NCBI GenBank assembly: GCA_010031985.1
Contig: RGYP01000095.1
Coordinates: 1-7,040, forward strand
DNA length: 7,040 nucleotides
Source of the DNA: Gammaproteobacteria bacterium
GTDB taxonomy: Bacteria > Pseudomonadota > Gammaproteobacteria > Steroidobacterales > Steroidobacteraceae
Direction of reading: 5' to 3'
The notes beneath the pieces are model-generated. The model was given only the letters and a program-made list of their open reading frames with translations, was not told the origin of the DNA and searched no databases. Of the stretch, positions 1-6,496 are shown in pieces (within the stretch, counting starts at the first letter, position 1; the number at the start of each line of letters is the position of its first letter). The position numbers and the translations under genes were made by a program.

Positions 1-1157
1 ATGCCGCCCGCCTCGCCCGCGGCAACCTTGGCCTTGCGAATGTAGTCGAGAAGCGAGGTCTTGCCGTGATCGACGTGCCCCATGACGGTGACCACTGGCG
101 GTCTCGGCAACGTCTCGATCGCTTCGCCCGAAGCCCCTTGGATGTCGGTCTCGATCTGGTTTTCTTTGAGGATCTTGGCGGTATGACCCATTTCTTCGAC
201 GACCAAAACCGCAGTGTCTTGGTCGATCGGCTGGTTGATGGTCGCCATCACACCCATGTTCATCATGGCCTTGATGACTTCGGTCGCCTTGACCGCCATC
301 TTTTGAGCGAGCTCCTGCGGCGTGATCGTCTCGCCGATCGCCACTTCGCGCACCACGGGTGCAGTCGGCAACTCGAACCCGTGCCGTTGCTCCATTCCGA
401 GCGGCGCTTTGCGCTCGCGGACCTTCTTCTTTTTCTTGAGGCGCGAACTGGCGTCGGTGCTGACATGCAGCTCTTCGCGTCCATAGCGCGTACGCTTGTC
501 GCGATCGGCCTCGGCAGCACCGCCCTTGGCGGAACGGGCGTCGCCGGGACGCGTCTCGGCCGGGCGGGCTTCGCCGGCAGCGGGAGCACCGCGCGCACGC
601 CCCTGCTTTTCGGATTCGCTCTGCTCACGCTCGCGTTGTTCGACGGCGCGTCTCGCCTCTTCTGCGGCACGCCGTGCCGCAGCCTCTTCCTCGATGCGAC
701 GACGATTCTCGGTCTCCAGGCGCTCGGCCTCGCGACGCTCGTGCTCCTGGCGCTCGCGCTCGATTCGCGCGGCCTCTTCGGCCTCGAGGCGCTTGGCCTC
801 GGTGTCCTCGCCCTGCGTCTTTGACTGCTCTTCGAGCACGTCACGCTTGACGTAAGTGCGCTTGACGCGCACCTCGACGTTGACCGTACGAGCGCGACCG
901 CTGCCGCCGGCGAGCTTGATTTCGCTCTGCTGCTTGCGCTGCAAGGTAATCTTGCGTGGAGCCGTGACCCCTGCGGCGGCATCGTCCGCCTGCCCGTGAC
1001 TGCGACGCAGGTGCGAGAGCAGCACGAGCTTGGCATCATCGCTGATGACCGCATCCGGCCCGCTCACCTTGATGCCGGCCTGATCAAGCTGCGCGAGCAG
1101 CTTGTCGATCGGTACCTTGAGTACCTCGGCAAATTGGGAAACCGTTACATCCGCCAT
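1..1157 (-). CDS. infB: Translation initiation factor IF-2, N-terminal part (cut by window edge)
   Basis: IF-2 is the GTPase that brings fMet-tRNA to the 30S subunit and promotes 50S joining. About 385 codons are visible, beginning MADVTVSQFAEVLKVPIDKL. Residues 1-52 form an IF2_N helical domain. A long Arg/Glu/Ala-rich charged stretch follows (about 85-230, probably coiled-coil or disordered), then a basic run with five consecutive lysines near residue 243. A second IF2_N domain lies at about 267-318. The G domain begins with the G1/P-loop GHVDHGKT at residues 360-367 (bases 57-80), just before the edge, so the rest of the G domain and domains II-IV are outside. The ATG at 1155-1157 is preceded by GGGG at 1165-1168, seven bases upstream. 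The gene starts 23 bases after the nusA stop, so it is surely cotranscribed with nusA. No defect is visible. The identification is very secure. Confidence 0.97.
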   Translation of the reverse strand, partial: MADVTVSQFAEVLKVPIDKLLAQLDQAGIKVSGPDAVISDDAKLVLLSHLRRSHGQADDAAAGVTAPRKITLQRKQQSEIKLAGGSGRARTVNVEVRVKRTYVKRDVLEEQSKTQGEDTEAKRLEAEEAARIERERQEHERREAERLETENRRRIEEEAAARRAAEEARRAVEQREREQSESEKQGRARGAPAAGEARPAETRPGDARSAKGGAAEADRDKRTRYGREELHVSTDASSRLKKKKKVRERKAPLGMEQRHGFELPTAPVVREVAIGETITPQELAQKMAVKATEVIKAMMNMGVMATINQPIDQDTAVLVVEEMGHTAKILKENQIETDIQGASGEAIETLPRPPVVTVMGHVDHGKTSLLDYIRKAKVAAGEAGG

Positions 1158-1180
1158 ATCTGATCCCCGCGACCCTTTGT

Positions 1181-2680
1181 TCAGCCGTGACCCGGCGCGA
1201 ACCAGTGCTCGCGTGCTTTCATGATGAGCTTGCCGGCCTCTTCCGCCGTCAAACCCTGGATATCGAGCAGGTCGTCGACCGCCTGATCGGCCAGATCGTC
1301 ACGCGTGCGCACGCCGCGTCGAGCGAGTGCGAGCGCGAGATCGGGCTGCATGCCCTCGAGCAGCAGCAGATCGTCAGCCGGCAATTGCGCATCCAGACTC
1401 TCTTCGCTCGCAATGGCCTGCGTCAGCAGCACGTCACGCGCACGGCTACGCAGTTCCTTGACGATGTCTTCGTTGAATTCCTCGATCGCGTTGAGCTCGG
1501 CCTGCGGTACGTAGGCGATTTCCTCGACCGTCGAGAACCCTTCCTGCACGAGGATGGTGGCCACGTCTTCGTCGACGTCGAGCTGTTTCATGAAATTTTC
1601 GACCAGCGCGCGCGCCTCGGACTCGCTCTTCGCCTCGGCATCGGACTCCGTCATGACGTTGAGATCCCAACCGGTGAGCTGACTCGCAAGACGAATATTT
1701 TGACCGCCGCGGCCGATCGCCTGCGAAAGTTTTTCCTCCGAGACCGCGATGTCCATGCTGTGCGACTCTTCGTCGACCACGATCGAGATGACCTCGGCGG
1801 GCGACATCGCATTGATGACGAACTGCGCCGGGTTGTCGTCGAAGGGGATGATGTCGACACGCTCGCCGGCGATTTCATTGGAGACCGCCTGCACGCGCGA
1901 ACCGCGCATGCCAACGCAGGCTCCGACCGGATCGATACGCGGGTCGTTGCTGCGCACCGCGATCTTGGCGCGAATGCCCGGGTCACGAGCCGCACCGAGG
2001 ATTTGGATCAGACCTTGACCGACCTCGGGCACTTCGAGCTTGAAGAGTTCGATCAGGAACTCGGGCGCGGAACGCGTGAGGAAGAGCTGCGGCCCGCGCG
2101 GCTCCGGACGCACCTCCTTGAGGAACGCCTTGATACGATCCTGCGGTTTGACCTGCTCGCGCATGATCATGTCGGCACGCGAGACGAAACCTTCGGCGTT
2201 GCCGCCAAGGTCGACGAAAATACCGTTGCGATCGACGCGCTTGACCACGCCACTCACCAGCTGACCGACGCGGTCTCTGTAGGCATCGACGACTTGAGCG
2301 CGCTCGGCCTCGCGCACTTTCTGCACGATGACCTGCTTCGCCTGCTGCGCTGCGATGCGCCCGAACTGCACCGACTCCATGGGCTCTTCGACGAATCCGC
2401 CGACTTCGGCTTTGCGGTTGACGTCGAGCGCATCTTCGAGACGCAGTTCGCGGTCGGGAACTTCCAAATCTTTGGAGTCGTCGGCGAAGACCTTCCAGCG
2501 ACGGAACGTGTCGTAGTCGCCGGTCTTGCGATTGATGGCAACGCGCACGTCCCACTCCTCGCCATGCTTTTTACGCGTGGCCGAGGCAAGCGCCGCTTCG
2601 AGGGCCTCGAAGATCACTTCCTTGTCGACGCCTTTCTCGTTCGAGACCGCATCGACCACCATCATGATTTCCTTGCTCAT
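1181..2680 (-). CDS. nusA: Transcription termination/antitermination factor NusA
   Basis: NusA binds RNA polymerase and nascent RNA, promoting pausing and intrinsic termination, and takes part in rRNA and lambda-type antitermination. The protein has 499 residues, close to the usual length of proteobacterial NusA. Domains in order: N-terminal RNAP-binding domain (about 1-135, starting MSKEIMMVVDAVSNEKGVDK); S1 domain from about 139 (GQLVSGVVKRVDRNGIFVDL); KH1 with loop GMRG at 257-260; KH2 with loop GRGG at 323-326; then two C-terminal acidic helix-hairpin-helix repeats (about 365-420 and 440-495) ending in EHWFAPGHG. I chose the ATG at 2678-2680 because homologues start here and AAGGGG lies seven bases upstream. 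An upstream in-frame GTG at 2720-2722 would add 14 residues. The gene lies between rimP (38-base gap) and infB (23-base gap) in the canonical order. Confidence 0.98.
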   Translation of the reverse strand: MSKEIMMVVDAVSNEKGVDKEVIFEALEAALASATRKKHGEEWDVRVAINRKTGDYDTFRRWKVFADDSKDLEVPDRELRLEDALDVNRKAEVGGFVEEPMESVQFGRIAAQQAKQVIVQKVREAERAQVVDAYRDRVGQLVSGVVKRVDRNGIFVDLGGNAEGFVSRADMIMREQVKPQDRIKAFLKEVRPEPRGPQLFLTRSAPEFLIELFKLEVPEVGQGLIQILGAARDPGIRAKIAVRSNDPRIDPVGACVGMRGSRVQAVSNEIAGERVDIIPFDDNPAQFVINAMSPAEVISIVVDEESHSMDIAVSEEKLSQAIGRGGQNIRLASQLTGWDLNVMTESDAEAKSESEARALVENFMKQLDVDEDVATILVQEGFSTVEEIAYVPQAELNAIEEFNEDIVKELRSRARDVLLTQAIASEESLDAQLPADDLLLLEGMQPDLALALARRGVRTRDDLADQAVDDLLDIQGLTAEEAGKLIMKAREHWFAPGHG

Positions 2681-2687
2681 CGTCAGT

Positions 2688-2693
2688 CCCCTT
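2688..2693 (-). promoter_or_regulatory. Ribosome binding site of nusA (decides the start)
   Basis: AAGGGG on the minus strand sits seven bases before the ATG at 2680. The alternative GTG at 2722 has only a weak AAGG about 12 bases upstream, so this site favours the shorter NusA, which also matches the start of known homologues. Confidence 0.75.
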
Positions 2694-2718
2694 GCTCCAA
2701 CCTGCGTTCGATCGGTCT

Positions 2719-3189
2719 TCACGCCACGAGACGTGCCTTGCCGATCTCGGCGAAGCCGATCGTCACCCGCTGCTCATCCACGTTGAGGATGCAGCCGCTG
2801 TCATTCACTTCCACGAGCTCACCGGTGTAGCGACGTCGTCCGTCGCGAGCCACCTTGAGCTCCACCCATACTCGCGCGCCGCGGAACCGGGCGAAATGCG
2901 CTGGCTTGCGCAACACCCGATCGAACCCCGGCGAAGACACCTCGAGGTGGTAGGCCCCGCTGATCGGGTCTTCCACGTCAAGCAGCGCCGACACCTCGCG
3001 ACTCACCTTCTCGCAGTCCTCGACGCCGATGTGCCCACCGTGGGCCGCCGGCTGGTCGATGTAGATGCGCAACAAACCCGAACGCGGTGCCGCGACCCAC
3101 TCGATGTCCACAAGTTCATAGCCGAGCTGCTCGACCAACGGTTCGAGCAACCCGATGAGCTTGTCGCGTATGACCGCCGCTGTTGCCAT
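2719..3189 (-). CDS. rimP: Ribosome maturation factor RimP
   Basis: RimP binds free 30S subunits and assists their late assembly. The 156-residue protein has the usual length for the family. The N-terminal alpha/beta domain (about 1-80) includes LGYELVDIEW and the stretch leading to CEKVSREVSALLDVEDPI. The family signature YHLEVSSPGFDRVLRKPAHF follows, then the C-terminal SH3-like barrel with GELVEVNDSGCILNVD. The ATG at 3187-3189 is preceded by purine-rich AGGTGAG very close to the start and GAGGG slightly further up. The TGA stop at 2719-2721 overlaps a possible GTG start of nusA (GTGA at 2719-2722), but the better nusA start lies 38 bases on. It is the first gene of rimP-nusA-infB. No tRNA gene precedes it, unlike the metY-led operon of E. 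coli. Confidence 0.97.
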   Translation of the reverse strand: MATAAVIRDKLIGLLEPLVEQLGYELVDIEWVAAPRSGLLRIYIDQPAAHGGHIGVEDCEKVSREVSALLDVEDPISGAYHLEVSSPGFDRVLRKPAHFARFRGARVWVELKVARDGRRRYTGELVEVNDSGCILNVDEQRVTIGFAEIGKARLVA

Positions 3190-3236
3190 CTCTCACCTAC
3201 CCTCGGAACCGCTTGCTCCCGAACCGTCCGGGAACG

Positions 3237-3260
3237 AAAAAGGGCCCATAGGGCCCCCTT
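3237..3260 (-). terminator. Second intrinsic terminator-like hairpin, upstream of rimP
   Basis: On the minus strand GGGCCC pairs with GGGCCC around the three-base loop TAT. The stem can be extended by two G-U and two A-U pairs and is followed by TTTTT. The U-tract is short and partly used if the stem extends, so efficiency is uncertain. It ends only about 47 bases before the rimP start codon and could be a back-up terminator for the peptidase or an attenuator in the rimP leader. Confidence 0.6.
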
Positions 3261-3289
3261 CCTGATGATCCCGCCCCGGCCAGGGGCCC

Positions 3290-3318
3290 AAAAAAGAAAA
3301 GCCCCTCGGGGGGCTTTT
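3290..3318 (-). terminator. Strong intrinsic terminator after the peptidase gene
   Basis: On the minus strand AAAAGCCCC pairs with GGGGCTTTT around a four-base loop (3306-3309), and the stem is followed by C and then six T (3295-3290). This is a textbook Rho-independent terminator, about 92 bases past the stop codon of the peptidase. It faces the rimP operon, so transcripts from the peptidase should mostly end here. If the rimP promoter is upstream of it, it instead acts within the rimP leader. Confidence 0.85.
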
Positions 3319-3393
3319 CGATCAAGCACATACGCCGATGACCTTGAAGGCAACTGCGCTCCCGTGCGGCCCGAGGAGCCGCGCGGGCCCGCG

Positions 3394-3399
3394 ATCATA
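3394..3399 (-). promoter_or_regulatory. Candidate -10 box for the rimP-nusA-infB operon
   Basis: TATGAT on the minus strand (5 of 6 to TATAAT) lies just after the TAG stop of the peptidase. The predicted start of transcription would be near 3387, inside the palindrome CGCGGGCCCGCG. No good -35 is seen at normal spacing (the region near 3416-3422 reads GGCATC), so this rests on the -10 alone. It is the best sigma70-like box in the gap; the 47 bases between the last hairpin and rimP contain none. Confidence 0.35.
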
Positions 3400-3409
3400 A
3401 TGGAATCCG

Positions 3410-5617
3410 CTAAGGGATGCCACCCGGCGGGGTGCCACCCGGCGGGCTTCCGCCCGCTGGGGCCAACCAACGCGCAAGCCAAGCGTGCACCTCCCGATAG
3501 AAGAGGCGACTGTTCTCGCCCTTGAGCACCCAGTGGTTCTCGTCCGGAAACACGACCAGGCGGCTCGGGATCTGCCGGCGTTGCAGTGCCGTCCAATACT
3601 CGAGCGAGTTGTTGAGCGGCACCCGAAAATCCTGCTCACCGACCGTGACCAGGGTAGGGGTCCGAAACGAGCCGGCGTAGCGGATCGGGTTTTGCTCGCG
3701 CCAAACCGGCCCCTGCTCCCAGACCGGGCCCCCGTTGTTGACCTCGCGACCGTACACCGTATCGCTGGTGCCCCACTGGGACTCGAGGTTGATGAGACCC
3801 GCGTGGCTGACGAGGCAGCGGTAACGCGTGCTCGTCGCCTGCAGCCAGTTGGCGAGGTGCCCGCCGTAACTTGCACCGCCCGCACACTGCCGACTCGCAT
3901 CGATGAAGGGGAAATCGCGAATGGCGACGTCGGCGGCCTCGTTGAGCTCGGCGCCCGCGCTCTTGAGCGGGTCACCCTGAATCGTCTGGGCGAAGGCTTC
4001 ACCAAAACCGGTGGAGCCACTGTAGTTGGTCAGCAGCACGACGTATCCGGGCGCGGCGAGTAGGTGATAGTTCCAACGCAGCACCCACTGATCGCGCCAC
4101 ATGGTGTGGGGACCGCCGTGAATCACCACGAACAGCGGGTATTTCTTGGTCGGATCGAACCCCGGGGGCACCACCAGCATGTTGTGGATTTTCCGGCCTT
4201 GGGCACTCGTGAACCAGAAGTGACGGACCGGTTCGAGATCGAGCTCGCCCGCCTTGGCGCTGTTGAACGCAGTGAGCGGTACGTGGCGAGCCTGCTTCGG
4301 TTCCAGGCGAACCACCTCCGGTGGTTGGGTCGCACTCTCGAAGTTGGCGAGTACGACCGGCTCACGCGAGGACTGCGCGATCGCGAGATTGGTGTAGACA
4401 CCGACCTGCATGTCGAAGGCGAGCCGCGGCGATCCTTTGGCGAGATCGACCACGAAGACTTTCTCGTGGCCCGCCTCTTCGGCCAAAAAATAAAGCTGCC
4501 GAGAATCGGCGGTAGTCGCGAACGAAGTCACGGCACGATCGATGCCCCGCGTCAGTTCACGCGCCGCAGCGAGAGTCAAAGATTTTGCAACAGACCCACG
4601 CCAGGGCAACGCCACGAGATCGGTCGAGTTGTAGACTTTGTCGTTGTAGCGCTCGAGCGCAGCAATCAAGGTTTTGCCGTCCGCCGTGAACGTGGGCTGC
4701 GACCACGAGTGCTCATCGCCGCTCAGGCGAATCGCCTCGCCACCTGTCGTGGCTACGTACCAAAGTTGCGTTGCCGTGAATCGATAGGCTGCGGTATGCC
4801 GATCCGTGCTCGCCGTGAACACGATACCGCGACCGTCGGGCGTCCATGCCGCGTCAATCGAATCGCCGCCATCCCCGCCACGGCCGGCAAATCCCGGCTC
4901 GCTCGCAAGCGCCGTACCCCGCAGCAGTTCTCGCGTTGCAGAGCTGGCGCCGCCCGAGAGTTCGAGTACCCACAGGCGCGGCTTGCGGTCGTCGAGCCAA
5001 CGATCCCAGTTACGGATCGGAAAGCCATCGTAAATTCGTGCGTTCCACTTGCGCGCCTTGCGCTCTGCGGCGATGCGCTGGTTGTCCGCTTCACTACTGG
5101 CGCCAGGATAGTCGCTACTGGAAAAGGCGATTTGCCGGCCATCAGGTGAGAACCGCGGCGCCCGCGCCCCGTTGACGAGCTGGGTGAGCCGCTGCGCCTC
5201 GCCGCCGGCTTGCAGGTCGAGCAGATACAACTGGCCCGTCTCGTCACCCTCGCGCTTTGCCGAAAACACCAGGCGGCGTCCGTCAGGACTCCAGTCGACA
5301 CCGCTCTCTCCCCCCGACGTGCCGGTCAGCCGGCGCGGTGGCGACGGATTTTGGGTGTCGGTCGAGACGATCCAGAGATCCGAGATCTGCGCCTTGTCGT
5401 CGTACGACGGCTCGGTGACCGACAAAACGGCCCACTTGCCATCGGGACTCACCGTCGGTGCCCCCACCCGCTTCATCAACCAGAGATCCTCGTGGGTGAT
5501 GGCGCGTTTGCCCGGCGATGGGCTGAGTTGAGACGGAGCGGACGGCGACGGGGCAGCCATTCCCACGGCTAGCGTGGCCCAAAGCAGTACGCAGAGGGAC
5601 AAGGGTCGGTGCAGCAT
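3410..5617 (-). CDS. Secreted S9 family (prolyl oligopeptidase/dipeptidyl-peptidase type) serine peptidase
   Basis: Predicted exported peptidase of 735 residues that cleaves short peptides, often after Pro or Ala in this family; the substrate is unknown. Residues 1-21 are a signal peptide (LSLCVLLWATLAVGMA core) without a lipobox, followed by a Pro/Ser-rich linker. Residues about 40-450 form a beta-propeller with repeated SPDG/TPDG/TADG motifs, which limits access to the active site. The C-terminal alpha/beta-hydrolase domain has HGGP at 500-503 (oxyanion region) and the triad Ser583 (GASYGG), Asp663 (GEQDFRVP) and His695 (DENHWVL), with the spacing of 80 and 32 typical of S9. All catalytic residues are present. 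The ATG at 5615-5617 is chosen because CGAGGA lies eight bases upstream and the signal peptide begins there; an in-frame ATG at 5668 would add 17 unlikely residues. The C-terminus (721-735) is an unusual Pro-Gly tail. It is probably transcribed alone. Confidence 0.93.
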   Translation of the reverse strand: MLHRPLSLCVLLWATLAVGMAAPSPSAPSQLSPSPGKRAITHEDLWLMKRVGAPTVSPDGKWAVLSVTEPSYDDKAQISDLWIVSTDTQNPSPPRRLTGTSGGESGVDWSPDGRRLVFSAKREGDETGQLYLLDLQAGGEAQRLTQLVNGARAPRFSPDGRQIAFSSSDYPGASSEADNQRIAAERKARKWNARIYDGFPIRNWDRWLDDRKPRLWVLELSGGASSATRELLRGTALASEPGFAGRGGDGGDSIDAAWTPDGRGIVFTASTDRHTAAYRFTATQLWYVATTGGEAIRLSGDEHSWSQPTFTADGKTLIAALERYNDKVYNSTDLVALPWRGSVAKSLTLAAARELTRGIDRAVTSFATTADSRQLYFLAEEAGHEKVFVVDLAKGSPRLAFDMQVGVYTNLAIAQSSREPVVLANFESATQPPEVVRLEPKQARHVPLTAFNSAKAGELDLEPVRHFWFTSAQGRKIHNMLVVPPGFDPTKKYPLFVVIHGGPHTMWRDQWVLRWNYHLLAAPGYVVLLTNYSGSTGFGEAFAQTIQGDPLKSAGAELNEAADVAIRDFPFIDASRQCAGGASYGGHLANWLQATSTRYRCLVSHAGLINLESQWGTSDTVYGREVNNGGPVWEQGPVWREQNPIRYAGSFRTPTLVTVGEQDFRVPLNNSLEYWTALQRRQIPSRLVVFPDENHWVLKGENSRLFYREVHAWLARWLAPAGGSPPGGTPPGGIP
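3418..3447. repeat. Two tandem 15-base repeats in the 3' end of the peptidase gene
   Basis: TGCCACCCGGCGGG followed by G or C occurs twice head to tail (3418-3432 and 3433-3447, plus strand), differing only at the last base. Because the unit is a multiple of three it encodes the peptide repeat PPGGT/PPGGI, preceded by a diverged SPPGG. It overlaps a hairpin GCGGGC/GCCCGC with four-base loop at 3442-3457. Confidence 0.85.
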
Positions 5618-5647
5618 CGCGACAATCCTCGTTAGTTCTGTTTGGCG

Positions 5648-5653
5648 ATTATG
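5648..5653 (-). promoter_or_regulatory. Candidate -10 box for the peptidase gene
   Basis: CATAAT on the minus strand (5 of 6 to the consensus) lies 31 bases before the ATG at 5617, which would give a leader of about 25 bases containing the Shine-Dalgarno CGAGGA. No good -35 hexamer is seen; the -35 position is taken up by GC-rich sequence that includes an inverted repeat, so an activator may be needed. Assigned by eye only. Confidence 0.4.
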
Positions 5654-5659
5654 CCCGGT

Positions 5660-5678
5660 CCCGCGCATCGCGCGCGGG
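5660..5678. repeat. Inverted repeat in the divergent intergenic region
   Basis: CCCGCGC (5660-5666) and GCGCGGG (5672-5678) form a perfect seven-base inverted repeat around five bases. It lies in the 101-base gap between the divergent peptidase and sulfotransferase-like genes, immediately upstream of the candidate -10 of the peptidase. It could be an operator, though in GC-rich DNA such a repeat may arise by chance. Confidence 0.4.
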
Positions 5679-5718
5679 GTCGTGTCTGCGGAGGGCGAGT
5701 GTTGCGTAACATCGGCGC

Positions 5719-6468
5719 ATGGGAGTCACTCGTATCGCCATGTGGTCGGGTCCGCGGAACCTGTCGACGGCACTAATGCGCTCGTTCGGCAATCGTTCGG
5801 ACACCGTCGTCGTGGACGAGCCCTTCTACGCCCACTACCTCTTGGCCACCGGTCTCGCGCACCCGGGGCGTGACGAGGTGATCGCGCATCACGATGTCGA
5901 CTGGCGACGCGTCGCCAACACGCTGCATGCCCCGCTCCCCGCGGGCGTCACGGTTCACTATCAAAAACACATGGCGCACCACCTGCTGCCGACGATGGGA
6001 GGAGCCTGGCTCGACGGCCTGACCCACGCCTTTTTGCTGCGCAACCCCGAGGACATGCTGCGCTCGCTCGGCAACAAGCTCGAGGAAGTTCGGATCGAGG
6101 ATACGGGCCTGCCCCAGCAGCTCGAAATCTTTGAAAAGATCACTCGTGAAAGCGGTCACGCGCCTGCCGTGATCGACGCCGACGATCTGCTGAATGATCC
6201 ACAAGGGATGCTGCAAGCGCTGTGCGCGGCAATCGGGATCCCTTTCGAACCTGCCATGCTGCAGTGGCCCGCAGGTCGTCGCGCCACCGACGGTATTTGG
6301 GCCAAGCATTGGTACGACGCCGTGGAGCGATCGACCCGCTTCGTCCGTTGGCCGAAAAACGACAGGCCCTTGCCGGCCCCGCTCGCGGCCCTGGAGCGCG
6401 AGGCCAAACCCCTGTACGAGACCATGCACCGCCATCGGCTCTCACCCCTCGACGACGTCGCGCCATAA
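5719..6468 (+). CDS. Sulfotransferase-like P-loop protein
   Basis: The 249-residue protein resembles small bacterial sulfotransferase-fold proteins. Residues 8-17 (MWSGPRNLST) match the 5'-phosphosulfate-binding loop of the fold. FLLRNPEDMLRSLGNK at 105-120 resembles the 3'-phosphate-binding segment, with Arg108 and Ser116 in the expected places. Whether it uses PAPS and what it modifies cannot be told from sequence. There is no signal peptide, so it is probably cytoplasmic. An in-frame TAA at 5707-5709 rules out any start further upstream; the ATG at 5719 has no good Shine-Dalgarno (the nearest AGGG is over 20 bases away), and Met8 at 5740 would cut into the conserved motif. The stop is 28 bases before the aminotransferase gene on the same strand, so the two are probably an operon. 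The fold is fairly certain, the function is not. Confidence 0.8.
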   Translation: MGVTRIAMWSGPRNLSTALMRSFGNRSDTVVVDEPFYAHYLLATGLAHPGRDEVIAHHDVDWRRVANTLHAPLPAGVTVHYQKHMAHHLLPTMGGAWLDGLTHAFLLRNPEDMLRSLGNKLEEVRIEDTGLPQQLEIFEKITRESGHAPAVIDADDLLNDPQGMLQALCAAIGIPFEPAMLQWPAGRRATDGIWAKHWYDAVERSTRFVRWPKNDRPLPAPLAALEREAKPLYETMHRHRLSPLDDVAP

Positions 6469-6496
6469 ACGCGCTCTCTTCCACCGGCCGGAAACC

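Larger units (their letters stand above)
3190..3409. other. Gene-free region between the peptidase and rimP
   Basis: This 220-base gap contains no plausible gene and no tRNA: I found no T-arm-like GGTTCGAATCC and no cloverleaf. It holds two terminator-like hairpins, a -10-like box next to the peptidase stop, a perfect 12-base palindrome CGCGGGCCCGCG (3382-3393), a small inverted repeat GCGGC/GCCGC (3366-3382) and an imperfect 17-base palindrome (3217-3233) about 28 bases before the rimP start codon. GGGCCC occurs four times (3242, 3251, 3284, 3385). Reading frames across it have no convincing composition or start site and are treated as chance. Confidence 0.7.

Noticed and set aside
393..395. 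Internal ATG (residue 255) of infB as a start for a short IF-2 form
   Set aside because: Short IF-2 forms exist in E. coli, but here the only purine-rich stretch directly before the ATG is too close to act as a Shine-Dalgarno.
66..824. A 252-codon plus-strand frame opposite infB
   Set aside because: It lies opposite the low-complexity charged region of IF-2; its Leu/Ala-rich sequence is a by-product of that composition.
1187..2830. A 547-codon open frame antisense to nusA and the end of rimP
   Set aside because: The minus strand clearly encodes NusA and RimP. Long antisense frames are common opposite GC-rich genes with G/C-ending codons, and the product (rich in Asp, Arg, His and Leu) resembles no family I know.
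3217..3233. Imperfect 17-base palindrome before rimP as an operator or third terminator
   Set aside because: It has no U-tract and central mismatches; in GC-rich DNA this is weak evidence, so it is only mentioned under the gap.
3327..3353. TTGCCT and TATGTG spaced by 15 bases on the minus strand as a promoter for rimP
   Set aside because: Both boxes match poorly and the spacing is short. It remains possible but is weaker than the -10 box at 3394-3399.
2692..3525. A plus-strand frame spanning rimP, the gap and the peptidase end
   Set aside because: It crosses two genes and both terminator hairpins; the repeated HPAG motif is just the 15-base tandem repeat read in another frame.
3003..3596. 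A minus-strand 197-codon frame covering the peptidase-rimP gap
   Set aside because: It overlaps well-supported rimP and peptidase frames in a different phase and reads through the hairpins; it has no recognisable domain.
4064..5149. A 361-codon plus-strand frame opposite the peptidase
   Set aside because: It lies wholly antisense to a peptidase with an intact catalytic triad and has no recognisable domain or ribosome binding site.
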